A stretch of DNA of 64,000 bases from Rubinisphaera italica (GCF_007859715.1 NZ_SJPG01000001.1:2506728-2570727); one strand, 5' to 3'; positions 9,868-19,537 are shown, counted from the first letter of the stretch. Made by a program: numbers and translations. Notes: generated by a model from the letters alone, not told the origin.

Positions 9868-10833
9868 TTAAAAGTCTCTCAACAACTCTCCATCTTCACG
9901 ATTACCCAGGTTGCTGTAAACTTCGATATCAATATTTTCTGAGAGAAATCGCACGGAAGAATCGCAAAGGACGAATTGAGCTCCACCAGCATGTTCGCTT
10001 TCAAATCCGCCTGTTTCTAATGGATCCGCTGGTTCCCATTCATCTCGCTGGCGATATCCCCCTGAATTTCTGAATTCATCATTATTTTGATTAATCGGAA
10101 TCCCTGTATTTCTGAGAGTCGCTCGAGACCCGGAGATCCACCCTAGTTTTAGTCCACCGAAAATTTTCTCACCGACCATTAGTGTGTGTGACATGCCGTC
10201 GCGAATGTCTCGCGGAGCAATCGCCTGATTTAGGATGAATACACCGTCATTGTCCTGATCGATTGCGACATTTGATCCACTGTGTACACCGGCGTAATTG
10301 GTGACAGCAATCTCCACGGATTCGCCGTTTCCTTCAAATCCTGACATTACCTGTTCAGAACCATCTTCGTTTTCCATCGGATTGATGTTGGCTGGAACTG
10401 AAACAAACTGTGGTAGTGCCGAGGAGGGACAATGTATCCATTGCGGCTGATATTCAGCGATTTGATAATTCGCTGCATCGTAAGCCCCGGCCTTGAAATC
10501 GAATTTGTCGAACGCATTGTTGTCATCCATCTGCGGGAGAAAACGAACCATCCAGCCAACGTCGGAACCGGTTCGAGTATTCTCGATCGGGCCGGTTGGA
10601 TTTGTTGTTCCGATTGGCAAGGTTTCCCAGAGATGTTCGTAATTCGAAATTGCAATGCCCATCTGCATCAGATTATTTTTGCATGACGATCGACGAGCCG
10701 CTTCCCTTGCCTGCTGCACGGCCGGGAGCAGCAGTGCCACAAGAATGGCAATGATTGCGATGACAACCAATAGCTCGACCAACGTAAAAGCGAACCGGTC
10801 TCGATTGAGGAATAATTCTTTATGCGTTTTCAT
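9868..10833 (-). CDS. DUF1559 prepilin-type protein
   Basis: 321 residues. The N-terminus has a class III prepilin leader: short basic segment, then [22 protein letters not shown], in which cleavage would fall before Phe and Glu sits at +5. A helix with [16 protein letters not shown] follows, then the DUF1559 globular domain ending with the family's H-A-G-G ([17 protein letters not shown]). This is the very expanded planctomycete pseudopilin family, assumed to be exported and assembled or anchored by a T2S/T4P-like machine. Here it is directly downstream of such a machine with three minor pseudopilins, so it may be the major subunit or a substrate. That role is inferred. Confidence 0.9.
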   Translation of the reverse strand: MKTHKELFLNRDRFAFTLVELLVVIAIIAILVALLLPAVQQAREAARRSSCKNNLMQMGIAISNYEHLWETLPIGTTNPTGPIENTRTGSDVGWMVRFLPQMDDNNAFDKFDFKAGAYDAANYQIAEYQPQWIHCPSSALPQFVSVPANINPMENEDGSEQVMSGFEGNGESVEIAVTNYAGVHSGSNVAIDQDNDGVFILNQAIAPRDIRDGMSHTLMVGEKIFGGLKLGWISGSRATLRNTGIPINQNNDEFRNSGGYRQRDEWEPADPLETGGFESEHAGGAQFVLCDSSVRFLSENIDIEVYSNLGNREDGELLRDF

Positions 10834-10955
10834 CAGTTATTTTCTCCGTTCTTGGCCCTATCAGGGCTTGGATTTAAAATGTTTGTTTCCATGTACCGCT
10901 CCGTTGTCGCTCGTTACAAGTTTATCAACCCTGGAATCAAAAATGACGAAACACA

Positions 10956-11363
10956 CTAAGGGGTCGTTAATGGATAAGATCTTGTCAATTGCTGAATTAC
11001 CTCTTCACCCTCGAAGAGTCGAGCCTGGATTTGGATGGATGTTTGAGGAGCAGAATTCTCAGCAACCGCTTTCTCAATCCCTGATATTTCTAAGCGACCT
11101 TCATAATTCAAGTTCCACTTCTCACGAGAAATTGTCCACGTTTCTTTGGGGACAGTTCCCGATTGTGTATGTTTCTGGATGGCATAAGCCAAGGCATCAT
11201 CGGCCAATACGTTAAGTTGTGAGTGAGCAAATTCGAGTTTGGACTGCTGATGAGTCAGGACGGTTTGTCTCACAAGATTACCGATCACACCAGCCGTTAA
11301 CACAATACAAGCCAGAACAATCACCAGAATTGCTCCACGACGACTATCAGGACGTTGTTTCAT
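10956..11363 (-). CDS. Minor pseudopilin-like protein (GspK/PilX type)
   Basis: 135 residues with the arrangement of PilX/GspK-type proteins: basic start (RPDSRRGAI), one hydrophobic helix (LVIVLACIVLTAGVIGNLV), then a helical segment and a small beta-rich domain. The R-R-G-A-I-L junction resembles the RRGxALI start of such proteins and lacks the Glu of classical pilins. It overlaps the preceding gspJ-like gene by 4 bases, so it is translationally coupled to it. It probably caps or primes the pseudopilus. The subfamily assignment is tentative. Confidence 0.68.
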   Translation of the reverse strand: MKQRPDSRRGAILVIVLACIVLTAGVIGNLVRQTVLTHQQSKLEFAHSQLNVLADDALAYAIQKHTQSGTVPKETWTISREKWNLNYEGRLEISGIEKAVAENSAPQTSIQIQARLFEGEEVIQQLTRSYPLTTP

Positions 11364-11983
11364 GGCGTTTCCTCCGTTGAAGATCCTGCCGGTTCAGCAA
11401 TTGATTTCGACTGCAAAGGTTGCCAGCGTTCTGTGGAAGCCAGAATTTCAAAAGAATGGTGTTGTGGTTGAGCCGAGTTTGTTTTACTCGGTTTCTCTGA
11501 CGATTTCTTTTCAAAACGAGTCAAAATGAGTTTGTTTTCAGGATCCCGGCTCCAACTCACGTTCCAATCCGGCGACAATCGAAAACTTTCAAATCGCCTG
11601 CCACTTTCTTCTTGAGTCCTCAGGGAATAATCAATTCTACCTGGATTGAACTGAAATTCTTCCAGCGGCTCGGCTCCCTCCCCAGACGAAATCAAAAGTT
11701 TATTACCGACAACTTGAAACTGGGTAAAACGATGCTTATGTACGGTTTCGCGAAATAATTCCGCGTAGGTTTCAACGACTTGTTGTTCTTTCTGTTGCTG
11801 CCGGAAATTGCCGTCTACTTGAAAGCTCAGAAACATAATCCCAGCGGCAATCGATGTCACTGTTCCGGCTAAGGCCATCACTGTCACCATCTCGATCAAA
11901 GTGAAAGCCCTGCTTTTATGAACCCTCTGAAAGGGAGTCGGAACTTTTGTGGAGTCGAGGCTCTTATTCATTGCTTCCTCCAC
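11360..11983 (-). CDS. Prepilin-type minor pseudopilin (GspJ-like)
   Basis: 207 residues. The N-terminus has a prepilin peptidase site with FTLIEMVTVMALAGTVTS after a basic leader, then a hydrophobic helix and a soluble beta-rich domain (about 60-200). Length and position between the gspI-like and gspK-like genes suggest the GspJ role of a minor pseudopilin at the tip of a pseudopilus. The start overlaps the previous gene by 20 bases, so translation is likely coupled. A later in-frame ATG (MNKS, four codons on) is an alternative start. Confidence 0.75.
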   Translation of the reverse strand: MEEAMNKSLDSTKVPTPFQRVHKSRAFTLIEMVTVMALAGTVTSIAAGIMFLSFQVDGNFRQQQKEQQVVETYAELFRETVHKHRFTQFQVVGNKLLISSGEGAEPLEEFQFNPGRIDYSLRTQEESGRRFESFRLSPDWNVSWSRDPENKLILTRFEKKSSEKPSKTNSAQPQHHSFEILASTERWQPLQSKSIAEPAGSSTEETP

Positions 11984-12410
11984 TCAAAGTCCGCCAGGTT
12001 GAGAGCCGCATCGGTTTTGATTGATCGTTTCCAGCTTCAATAATCGAAATGTCAAATCGAATGCGATTCATATCATCAGGTTCTGCCGCTTTGATCTCAA
12101 TTTGACGTAGGCTGTTTGAATTGACAGACATGGCAAGTTCATCCAACTGTTCCTGAGTTTGAATTTGATCAGGTGTCACGGCCTGTAAAACCTCCACTAG
12201 GTTTAACGCGATCTGCTGCTCGATCATTTGACGATTGGACTGAGTCTGTTGAGCATTGAGTAATCCGATCAATGGAATCGTTGTAGCCATTAACGTGCCG
12301 ATCAGAATCAACGAGACGATCATTTCGACTACTCCTAAGGCTTTTCGTTTGGAAAGCATTCGAGTTGCAATTGATCGCACGAGTTTCGGTTTGTAATTAA
12401 TTTTTAACAT
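11964..12410 (-). CDS. Prepilin-like minor pseudopilin (GspI/GspH-like)
   Basis: 148 residues. After a long basic leader (about 25 residues) comes KALGVVEMIVSLILIGTLMATTIPLI, in which Glu stands at the +5-like position of a prepilin cleavage site. The first mature residues are VVEM rather than FTLIE, a divergent site. A short soluble domain follows. It starts 5 bases after the third gspF-like gene ends and overlaps the next gene, so it belongs to the same operon. A GspI-type role is inferred from size and order. Confidence 0.65.
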   Translation of the reverse strand: MLKINYKPKLVRSIATRMLSKRKALGVVEMIVSLILIGTLMATTIPLIGLLNAQQTQSNRQMIEQQIALNLVEVLQAVTPDQIQTQEQLDELAMSVNSNSLRQIEIKAAEPDDMNRIRFDISIIEAGNDQSKPMRLSTWRTLSGGSNE

Positions 12411-12415
12411 GGCGA

Positions 12416-13636
12416 CTACGAAAGATCGTGAATTAGGCTAATGAGCGGATAAAACATACCGATCGCGATCAGGGCGACCAGAAAAGTCATTGCAACTAAA
12501 AGAACACATCGTGCAATTTCCCAGAAATTAAACCGGTGATGCAGACGGGTCGCTTCCATGGAATTACTGGTTTCTCTGAGCAGGAAACCGAGTTGATTAC
12601 TCCGTTCCCCAGCTCGCAAAATCGCTGCCTGGTGTGCTGTCACAATTCGTTGCTGTGACATCGCCTGCCAGAACTCAGTCCCCTGTTCAACGCTCAGCCG
12701 AACTCTACTCATTCGTTTGCGGATATCGGGAAACGGAAAGTGTCTGGAAAGAGAGTCCACTGTAGCGATCAATGGCTTACCTGCTTCTGCGGAAACCGAG
12801 AGGAGACGCAGAATTTCCGGCGTGACCCGCTTCGGAAAAAAGCTGAGGATAAAATCAGCAACAATCGTAAATGGCTGGTAGAAAACACGAGGGAAGGTAA
12901 TCAGGCTGTCTATCCATGTTTTCGAGCGGTTCACCGTCGAGCCTCGAAAACGTCTGAAGCAGGCGGCTATAAAAACCAAACTGCAGAATATGACTGTGAG
13001 GAAAAGCAGAAAAAAGTTGGTCGCTCCCCAATCTCCCAACGAAATTACCAGTAAAGTAATATTAGGAAGTTGAGTGCCGAATCCTTGAAAAATCTCTTTG
13101 TACTTCGGAATGATAAAGTAAAGCAAAAAACTGGTGATTGCTAAAATTGCCAGCAGGACAAAGATCAAATAAAAGATGAGATAATAATATGAATAACGAT
13201 CCGGGTCGCGAGATCGATCCAGGTATCGAGCAGTCACATCCAGGCTTTCTCCGAGCGTTCCCGTTTCTCCCCCAACTCGTATCGCCAACTGTCCCTGAGA
13301 AGGAACTAAGGAACGATACTGATCTATCGCGATAGGCAACGCGACACCTTCCCGTAGTTGATCTGCAAGTTCCAGCAACTTTCGCCCACGGCTACCGCGA
13401 AACTCAGTTGCCTGAGCATCGATCAGCTCGGGCAGGGGCAGGTTGTTTTTGATGGAAGTGGCGATCAACCAGAGCGTTGAAATGCCTCGGTTTTTCCAAG
13501 AGGCGAAACTAATCATTGCAAAAGTGATGATGACCAGGCAGATCAGCAGTGACGAAAATATGCCGATCGGAGATCCCATGCCAATCATTGCGATCAACAA
13601 GATCAGGGAGATTACGAAGATGAGAAATTGGAACAT
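12416..13636 (-). CDS. GspF/PilC-like platform protein, third copy
   Basis: 406 residues. Unlike a classical GspF it opens with two membrane helices (about 5-40), then has two T2SSF domains: helical cytoplasmic segments (near 65-125 and 275-355), each followed by hydrophobic helices (about 145-175, 195-225, and 370-400). Motifs include the G-G-E-T-G-T-L-G-E-S-L turn typical of the family. It should be the inner-membrane platform partner of the GspE-like ATPase. It follows the second copy by 30 bases. The sequence is well diverged from the other two copies, so these are old paralogues rather than a recent duplication. Confidence 0.8.
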   Translation of the reverse strand: MFQFLIFVISLILLIAMIGMGSPIGIFSSLLICLVIITFAMISFASWKNRGISTLWLIATSIKNNLPLPELIDAQATEFRGSRGRKLLELADQLREGVALPIAIDQYRSLVPSQGQLAIRVGGETGTLGESLDVTARYLDRSRDPDRYSYYYLIFYLIFVLLAILAITSFLLYFIIPKYKEIFQGFGTQLPNITLLVISLGDWGATNFFLLFLTVIFCSLVFIAACFRRFRGSTVNRSKTWIDSLITFPRVFYQPFTIVADFILSFFPKRVTPEILRLLSVSAEAGKPLIATVDSLSRHFPFPDIRKRMSRVRLSVEQGTEFWQAMSQQRIVTAHQAAILRAGERSNQLGFLLRETSNSMEATRLHHRFNFWEIARCVLLVAMTFLVALIAIGMFYPLISLIHDLS

Positions 13637-13666
13637 AATAATTCGCCCGGCTGTTGCCAGTGACAG

Positions 13667-14878
13667 TTACGATAAAGTATTCATTAAATGAATAAGGGGG
13701 TAGAACAGTGCAATCACAATCCACATAAACAGAATACCAACAAAGATGACGATGACCGGTTCTGTAAAAGCCGTTATGGTGACGGCCTGAAGTCGAGCCC
13801 TGCTTTCATACATTTCGCCAAGGGCATGCAAGGCACGGCTCAATAGTTCTCGATCTGAATTCCAGTGCAGCGATTCAATTAAATCTGCAGGAATTCCACG
13901 AATTCGATCAGCAGCATCTCTTAGTGACTCACCGGCTTCCAGTCGAGCCGCCCAGTGTTGTGAAGCTTCTGCAACGACCGAATCATCAGCACTTTGACCG
14001 GCCAGCCTCAACGCTTCGGCTAATGGCACATCATTGTCGGTCAGAAAGCCCAATGCATGGGTAAAACGTGACATGGAAATGGATTGCAGAATACTACCGA
14101 AAATCGGAATGGAAAGTTGCATCCTGCGGACAGTTTGTCTCGGTAATACGAAACAAAGCACACAGAAAAGAACAACTCCTATCAATCCCGTGATAAATAT
14201 TATGGCTCCGAAATCAAATATAAACTTGGTCGTTTCCAATAACGAAGACGTTATCAAAGGCAGTTGCATCCCGAAGCCATAGAACATGTCAGAAAAATTA
14301 AGAATTATTGGCCCGAGGTAAATCAACAAACCAAAAAATATTGTCATCGCAAGGGAAAACAGAAAAGCCGGGTAGATAAAGCTGATTGAAACGCGACTTC
14401 GAAGTGTTGATAAATCTTTAACATAAGTCACATACTGACTCATCGCCTGGCCGGTTTTCCCGGTTACCAGACCGGCTCGAATCGCGGCGATCAAATCAGC
14501 CGGGGCTCCTTGAACATGGAGGGCATCGTCGAGCGATTGTCCGGCTTCGAGTCGCCCGGCCAGTCGCTGAAGTTGCTCTCGTTGACGTTTCCGGCCCCAG
14601 GTCGAAAAGACGGCCAGTTCATCCGCTAACTTTCGTAGGCCTTGTTCCAGCGGCAATTGACTGGCCGTTAACTCGGCCAGTTGAGCTGCCAGATCTTCAC
14701 TGGCTCCGCGAGACATCTTATCGTCTGTCGAGTTCTGTTTCTGCTCTTTGATCTCAAGTAAAGTCCAGCCTCGCCCATTTTTCAACTCCCGTTGAGCAGC
14801 TTCGACAGAATCCGCCTGCAGCGTCCCCGTCTGACGGTTCCCCGTCTGGTCGATCGCAATGTAGTGAAAATCTGGCAT
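13667..14878 (-). CDS. GspF/PilC-like platform protein, second copy
   Basis: 403 residues, the most canonical of the three. It begins with the usual FHYIAIDQTGNRQTGTLQADS beta segment of GspF/PilC, then has the first T2SSF domain (about 60-180), membrane helices near 165-185 and 215-245, the second T2SSF domain (about 255-375), and a last helix near 380-400. It is an inner-membrane platform of a T2S/T4P-like machine. The palindromic repeat at 14916 separates it from the first copy. Confidence 0.87.
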   Translation of the reverse strand: MPDFHYIAIDQTGNRQTGTLQADSVEAAQRELKNGRGWTLLEIKEQKQNSTDDKMSRGASEDLAAQLAELTASQLPLEQGLRKLADELAVFSTWGRKRQREQLQRLAGRLEAGQSLDDALHVQGAPADLIAAIRAGLVTGKTGQAMSQYVTYVKDLSTLRSRVSISFIYPAFLFSLAMTIFFGLLIYLGPIILNFSDMFYGFGMQLPLITSSLLETTKFIFDFGAIIFITGLIGVVLFCVLCFVLPRQTVRRMQLSIPIFGSILQSISMSRFTHALGFLTDNDVPLAEALRLAGQSADDSVVAEASQHWAARLEAGESLRDAADRIRGIPADLIESLHWNSDRELLSRALHALGEMYESRARLQAVTITAFTEPVIVIFVGILFMWIVIALFYPLIHLMNTLS

Positions 14879-14915
14879 GACGGTTTTGAGTTAAGGCTGA
14901 ATTTTGGATAAAGGT

Positions 14916-14938
14916 GTAGGCCAGGCAGTGCCTGACGT
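14916..14938. repeat. GTCAGGCAGTGCCTGAC-type palindrome, single copy
   Basis: GTAGGCCAGGCAGTGCCTGAC lies between two gspF-like genes. It is a member of the palindromic family seen twice at 16076-16145. The core CAGGCAGTGCCTG is a near-perfect hairpin. Confidence 0.75.
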
Positions 14939-15021
14939 AATTGAGTAATGATCATTACGAGATCGAATTGTCTGGAGGCTTCGCTTCGCTGCGACCCCAG
15001 CCACCCCGATGAATTATTAAG

Positions 15022-16050
15022 TCATGAAAGTTGATCCAGTAAATTGACGAATGGCAGGAAGACGGTCAGCACGTACATCAATGTTGCACCGCCACCCACC
15101 AAAAACAGGAACACCAACGGTGCAAGGAGTTTGAGCCATTCCGTCAGCAGTTCCGCTTTTCTGCGATACAACTGCCCCGCATGATACAAAGGGCGGCTCA
15201 CATCCGACTGCCCTTGACCGGACTGAATCAGCCAAGCCAGAAATGGTGGTAAAACGGCTTCCTGCAAATGTTGATCTGTTGGAGCCTGACTCATTCCAAT
15301 CAAACTCGCATCTCCCGTCGCGGCTGCGGAAATCCGTAATGCTTCTCCATAGGGCACGTGACGGGAAATCATCATTGACATCATTTCCGTGAAATTCGCC
15401 AGCCGATGCAGCCGAAGAATATTGGTGACCCCCGGTACCAATCGCATCAGCGAAGCACCACCAGAAAGATTCAAACTTCGCCCATCGTTACTTCGCAGCC
15501 AGCTGAACCAGGCAGCGAATAAAATCAGAGGAGGAATCCAACCCCAGATCCAGGCAGTGGCATAAATGGAATCCATAAACTGCACGATTTGATTCGGTTG
15601 AAGGCGACTGGCTTCGTCGAATGCGAGATATCCTCGCACGGTCATCCTGCCTACAAACAGAAACAGCATGTAGGCAGTGAACATGACGAGCAGCGGATAC
15701 ATCATCGCCCGCCCGAGTCGCTGCCGGAGTGTGAACAATTGCTGGATATAATTCCCATAGGTTTCCAGAATGGTGCCAAGAATATCTCCCCCCTGCTCTC
15801 CCGCAGCGATGACTTCACGATACTGTTCCGGAAAGACATCACTTTGATGAGCAATCGATTCAGAAAGAGAAGAACCCAGTTCGAGATCCCGCACTAGTTT
15901 CTGCAATGTTCGGCTCAGCCGGGGGTGTGTCCCTTCTACAGCTGCCTGTAATCCTTCGACCAAACCTGCTTCACCACGCACAATCCCAGTTAGCAGATCG
16001 TTGAACTCATGGAGTTCTTCGAGCGAAAACTGAGACTTGAAAGGAAACAT
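15022..16050 (-). CDS. GspF/PilC-like platform protein, first copy (short)
   Basis: 342 residues. It lacks the N-terminal beta segment of full GspF and begins at the first T2SSF domain (residues about 8-125). Membrane helices follow near 120-140 and 170-190, then a second domain (about 205-310) in which the family pattern is weaker, and a last helix near 315-335. A G-E-Q-G-G-D-I-L-G turn matches the family G-E-x-x-G-x-L motif. It lies directly after the GspE-like ATPase, separated by a palindromic repeat pair, and starts the run of three platform genes. Confidence 0.8.
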   Translation of the reverse strand: MFPFKSQFSLEELHEFNDLLTGIVRGEAGLVEGLQAAVEGTHPRLSRTLQKLVRDLELGSSLSESIAHQSDVFPEQYREVIAAGEQGGDILGTILETYGNYIQQLFTLRQRLGRAMMYPLLVMFTAYMLFLFVGRMTVRGYLAFDEASRLQPNQIVQFMDSIYATAWIWGWIPPLILFAAWFSWLRSNDGRSLNLSGGASLMRLVPGVTNILRLHRLANFTEMMSMMISRHVPYGEALRISAAATGDASLIGMSQAPTDQHLQEAVLPPFLAWLIQSGQGQSDVSRPLYHAGQLYRRKAELLTEWLKLLAPLVFLFLVGGGATLMYVLTVFLPFVNLLDQLS

Positions 16051-16075
16051 GGCAATGACTTTAAATTAATGTTGT

Positions 16076-16145
16076 CGTAGGTCAGGCACTGCCTGACGTG
16101 ATTAATAATGAATGCTGAACTTAGTCAGGCAGTGCCTGACCTACG
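16076..16145. repeat. Pair of palindromic repeats forming a large inverted repeat
   Basis: CGTAGGTCAGGCACTGCCTGAC (16076-16097) and its exact reverse complement at 16124-16145 face each other across 26 bases. Each arm holds its own palindrome, so it can fold as two small hairpins or one large one. It sits between the gspE-like and first gspF-like genes, where it might affect the mRNA. It looks like a REP/BIME-type element. Confidence 0.88.
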
Positions 16146-16170
16146 AATTTGAAATTTTTGAACAATTGAA

Positions 16171-17382
16171 TTAACTGGCTCCTAATACGCGAATCATCTC
16201 CTGTGGACTGACGATATGCTCGTCTACTAAAGTCCTGGCACGATCTCGCAAACTGATCATACCGGATTCAGCGGCCAGTTCATTCAAAGTTTTCACATCC
16301 TGCCGTTTTAAGATCGCTTCGGATATCTCAGGCCAGTCGGGATCGAGATATTCAGACAGAACTTTTCGTCCCAGATATCCCGTCCCTCGACAAACATCGC
16401 AACCGACAGGTAAAGCGACCGATTCAAACTGACCGGATAATAATTCAGACGCGTCGGTAGAAATCTTTTTACAACGACAAAGAGCCCGCAGCAGACGTTG
16501 GCTGAAAACGGCCAGCAATCCACTTCTTAATAAATAAGGTTCTATGCCCATATCACTCAGTCTGCTGAGCGCTCGTGTGCAGGAACCGGCATGAAATGTT
16601 GTGAGGATGAGATTTCCAATCAATGAGGCTTGAAAGACCGTCTCTGCTGTTTCACGGTCTCGTATTTCGCCGACCATGATGACATCCGGGTCCTGCCTGA
16701 CTAATGATCGTAAGCCTGTCATCATATCCATACCAGCTTTAGGGTTTGCAGAAGTCTGATCCACATGAGGAACCACCACTTCAACAGGATCCTCTAAAGA
16801 AACGAGACTCCGCTCCCCGGCTGATTTGTGTAACATTTCTCGCATCGCGGCATAAATCGTTGTTGTTTTCCCACTGCCTGCCGGACCAGTTAAGACAATG
16901 ACACCACTTGTCTGCTCAAGTAAGTGATTAAACTTGCCTACGATATCCTCTGGTAAATCGAGATCATTGATCAACTCAAGGCGACCGGAATCTGCAAATA
17001 ACCTGATAACAACTTTTTCACCAAACTGAGTGGGAAAAACGCTGATGCGTGTCTCTTCTCCGGCAATAGAAGATTGCAATCGACCTTCCTGCGGGACATC
17101 TACTCGATACGTTAATAAGTTGGCCAGCACTTTGAGGCGAGCGATGATGTTCGCAGCAAAAAGTTGTGGAAAACTCGTGACGGTTTGAATCACGCCATCA
17201 ATTCTCCATCGCATTTCCAGGCCATCTCCTGTCGGTCGCAGGTGAATATCACTAGCACCACAACTGCGGGCTCCGGAAAGTATGTGATCGACCAGACGAG
17301 GCACCTGATCTGCTTTAAGGGATGAGGAATCCCCAGCGTGTTGTAAGAACCATTCACCAAGATCGACTGGAACTGCAGACAT
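16171..17382 (-). CDS. GspE/PulE/PilB-family secretion or pilus ATPase
   Basis: 403 residues. It lacks the separate N1 domain of full GspE/PilB and starts with the N2-like domain (ASDIHLRP at about 43). Walker A is GPAGSGKT at about 166-173, the Asp box follows (SLEDPVE), then Walker B and the [11 protein letters not shown] motif, and the His box LTTFHAG. A Cys pattern near the C-terminus (LCRCKK and [13 protein letters not shown]) matches the zinc-binding segment of the family. It should power assembly of the pseudopilus through the three GspF-like proteins encoded next. No secretin or prepilin peptidase gene is in the window. Confidence 0.92.
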   Translation of the reverse strand: MSAVPVDLGEWFLQHAGDSSSLKADQVPRLVDHILSGARSCGASDIHLRPTGDGLEMRWRIDGVIQTVTSFPQLFAANIIARLKVLANLLTYRVDVPQEGRLQSSIAGEETRISVFPTQFGEKVVIRLFADSGRLELINDLDLPEDIVGKFNHLLEQTSGVIVLTGPAGSGKTTTIYAAMREMLHKSAGERSLVSLEDPVEVVVPHVDQTSANPKAGMDMMTGLRSLVRQDPDVIMVGEIRDRETAETVFQASLIGNLILTTFHAGSCTRALSRLSDMGIEPYLLRSGLLAVFSQRLLRALCRCKKISTDASELLSGQFESVALPVGCDVCRGTGYLGRKVLSEYLDPDWPEISEAILKRQDVKTLNELAAESGMISLRDRARTLVDEHIVSPQEMIRVLGAS

Positions 17383-17487
17383 AAAATCGCCAGTGTTGAA
17401 AACCCGATTAATAAGAACGATGCAGAATCAGATGGGATACACAAAACTATTCGCGAGTGCTGAATGTGATGTGAGTAAGATCTGCGA

Positions 17488-17847
17488 TTACAAACGTATT
17501 GAAGATGAAACGTGAGAGCGATAAGCCAGAACGGCCTCAACATGCCCCCACTCTCCAATCGACTCGGGAGAAACATCCAGTTTGCAAAGTTTGCTTTGTG
17601 ATGGGGGGATCACCAGAGGCTGCATGACCACAGCCGCTGTTCGTGAAACAGAATGTAGTTGAGACTCTGCAACGACAAACAGCACAATAAACAGAGTAGC
17701 GATTACAGTAAGCTGCCGTCGCGCAGTCCGCTGCCAGGCTTCCTTGCGTGCCTGCCGCATCAACTGAAGGCGCAGACCATCCCCCGCCTTCACGGTCGGC
17801 GAAGAAAGGACGACAAGCTCTTCAATGGTTTGACAGGAATGGGACAT
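17488..17847 (-). CDS. Single-pass membrane protein beside the sigma factor (possible anti-sigma)
   Basis: 119 residues: a cytoplasmic-type N-terminal segment of about 42 residues rich in Arg/Gln, one membrane helix (LTVIATLFIVLFVVAESQL, about 46-64), then about 55 residues outside. It is placed 59 bases after the ECF sigma gene and about 105 bases before the gspE-like gene on the same strand. Position and topology suit a membrane-bound regulator of the sigma factor, but there is no zinc-binding ZAS motif (HxxxCxxC), so the anti-sigma role is only suggested. An alternative is a small accessory protein of the secretion machine. Confidence 0.6.
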   Translation of the reverse strand: MSHSCQTIEELVVLSSPTVKAGDGLRLQLMRQARKEAWQRTARRQLTVIATLFIVLFVVAESQLHSVSRTAAVVMQPLVIPPSQSKLCKLDVSPESIGEWGHVEAVLAYRSHVSSSIRL

Positions 17848-17906
17848 GTTAATTTTCGGTTCTATTTTAAGTTCACTTCCAAGGGCGTTCCGGGAAATCC
17901 AATCAT

Positions 17907-18554
17907 TTATCTTTGCACTTGTAATTTCATGGCAACATCTTCCCAGGCTGGTCGACCCGATTCATCAAACGCTCTCAAGGTTTTCGATAACTTCTCAATT
18001 CCATATCGATATCTACTGGCTACGGTATTGATGGACTCATTAGTGATTTCGGAAACTTCACGAAATGTCAAATTCTCCCAGAGATGCAAAGTAATCACTT
18101 CGGCTTGTATTGCAGGTAATTCCGCAAGAGCTTCATGAACGGCTTCCGTAATTTCCCAGGTATCACTTTGTAAAGAGGTACGAGCCGGGATTAATGGTAA
18201 AACATCGCAATGCTCAAACGGTTTTCGACGATACAATATGGTGTAAGCTTCATTCCGCAGGATGCGAAACAGGTAAGCCACCGGATGCTTGGATCGCACC
18301 AGCTTTTTCGGATTCCTGGCCAATTTCAACATGGTCGCCTGCACGATATCATCGGCTTCGGTACGATCTTTGACGAGAAAAAGAGCATACCGCAGAAGAC
18401 GAGTCCCCGCATGGTCGTAAATAGAACCCAGCGCGTTAAGATCCCCACCAGAGAGCTGCCTGGCGTAATCCCTCAATTGCAATTCAAATTCTTCGGATGG
18501 TGACTGGTTCAAGTGAGCACATTTTTGCAAAGTTAATTGAAACGGCGTCTCCAA
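17907..18554 (-). CDS. ECF-type RNA polymerase sigma factor
   Basis: 215 residues. Region 2 lies at about 28-98 (LLRYALFLVKDRTEADDIVQATMLKLA), including the DDIVQ helix that binds core polymerase. Region 4 lies at about 140-190 with the helix-turn-helix NLTFREVSEITNESINTVASRYRYG. A linker lies between them and a ~25-residue tail follows. It is the first gene of the minus-strand cluster with a membrane protein and a GspE/GspF machine, so it probably controls that cluster. Target promoters cannot be seen from the sequence. Confidence 0.9.
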   Translation of the reverse strand: METPFQLTLQKCAHLNQSPSEEFELQLRDYARQLSGGDLNALGSIYDHAGTRLLRYALFLVKDRTEADDIVQATMLKLARNPKKLVRSKHPVAYLFRILRNEAYTILYRRKPFEHCDVLPLIPARTSLQSDTWEITEAVHEALAELPAIQAEVITLHLWENLTFREVSEITNESINTVASRYRYGIEKLSKTLRAFDESGRPAWEDVAMKLQVQR

Positions 18555-18796
18555 GACATAGGTTCAGTATGAAAGGGTTGGTACTACAAAATCAAGAGAC
18601 TCCTGCAGTCTTGAATTTTGTCTATCATTATTTTTGAATTGATAAATTTTGTGTAAATAGGGATTTCATTGTCGAGTTGCTTGAAGAATCGCATCCTGAA
18701 ATGCCTTGTCAGTGAAGCATCGATGCGATAGACATGAGTTTGTCATCCCACATAATCCCCCCGAAATTTGAAATCTGAACGACATAATTCAATACC

Positions 18797-19507
18797 ATGG
18801 CCCACGACATCTCTCAACTTGATCAGTCTGATTTGACAGATGAAAAGATAGAGAAGAAGCCCGATCAGCAGATCGGTTTTCGCAGGAATTTCCTTTGGCG
18901 TTCCATGCAAATCCCTTTACAGCTTCTGTGTGTCCTTTGGTTTCGCTATCGCGCAAAAGGGATGGAACATATTCCAAGTGATACCGGGGCCCTCTTGTTG
19001 ATCAGTCATCAAAGCTATCTCGACCCTGTATTAGTGGGACTTCCCCTGTCTCGTCCTGTCAGTTTTCTGGCACGGGAGAATCTGTTTCATGTGCCAATTG
19101 TCGGCTGGATTCTCAAAAATTGCTTTGTGATGCCGATCAATCGGGAAGCGGGAGGAATTGAAAGCTTTCGACTTTCAATTAAACGCATGAAACAGGGCTT
19201 TCTCGTTGCGGTTTTTCCTGAAGGAACACGTTCCACTGACGGTGAGATTGGAACTTTAAAACCCGGATTCATCGCACTAGCCAGACGAGCTGGTGTACCG
19301 ATTGTTCCTGTCGGAATAGTCGGAGCAAATCGAGCGATGCCGCGAGGAGCCATTTTCATTCGCCCTGCTAAAGTTCGTGTCTATTTTGGTGAACCTCTCG
19401 ATTTGGAGCGGGTCCTGGAATTATCGAAAAAGAATCAGGAAAACGACTTCCTCGATTATGTCCATGCTCACCTGCAAGAATGCAATGAAATTGCAGCGAC
19501 TTTATAG
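18797..19507 (+). CDS. 1-acyl-sn-glycerol-3-phosphate acyltransferase family protein
   Basis: 236 residues. It transfers an acyl chain to a glycerophosphate or similar lipid at the membrane. The PlsC motifs are present: the catalytic HxxxxD as SHQSYLDP (about 72-79), the GxxFI-like region, FPEGTRS (about 142-148) and [10 protein letters not shown] (about 170-179). A hydrophobic stretch near 35-50 may attach it to the membrane. The start ATG at 18797 has no strong Shine-Dalgarno site. The next gene (class V aminotransferase) follows after 30 bases. It could act on phospholipids, lipid A precursors or ornithine lipids; plsC is the default reading. Confidence 0.88.
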   Translation: MAHDISQLDQSDLTDEKIEKKPDQQIGFRRNFLWRSMQIPLQLLCVLWFRYRAKGMEHIPSDTGALLLISHQSYLDPVLVGLPLSRPVSFLARENLFHVPIVGWILKNCFVMPINREAGGIESFRLSIKRMKQGFLVAVFPEGTRSTDGEIGTLKPGFIALARRAGVPIVPVGIVGANRAMPRGAIFIRPAKVRVYFGEPLDLERVLELSKKNQENDFLDYVHAHLQECNEIAATL

Positions 19508-19537
19508 CAACGACGACTCTCATTTGAATTCAAACCC

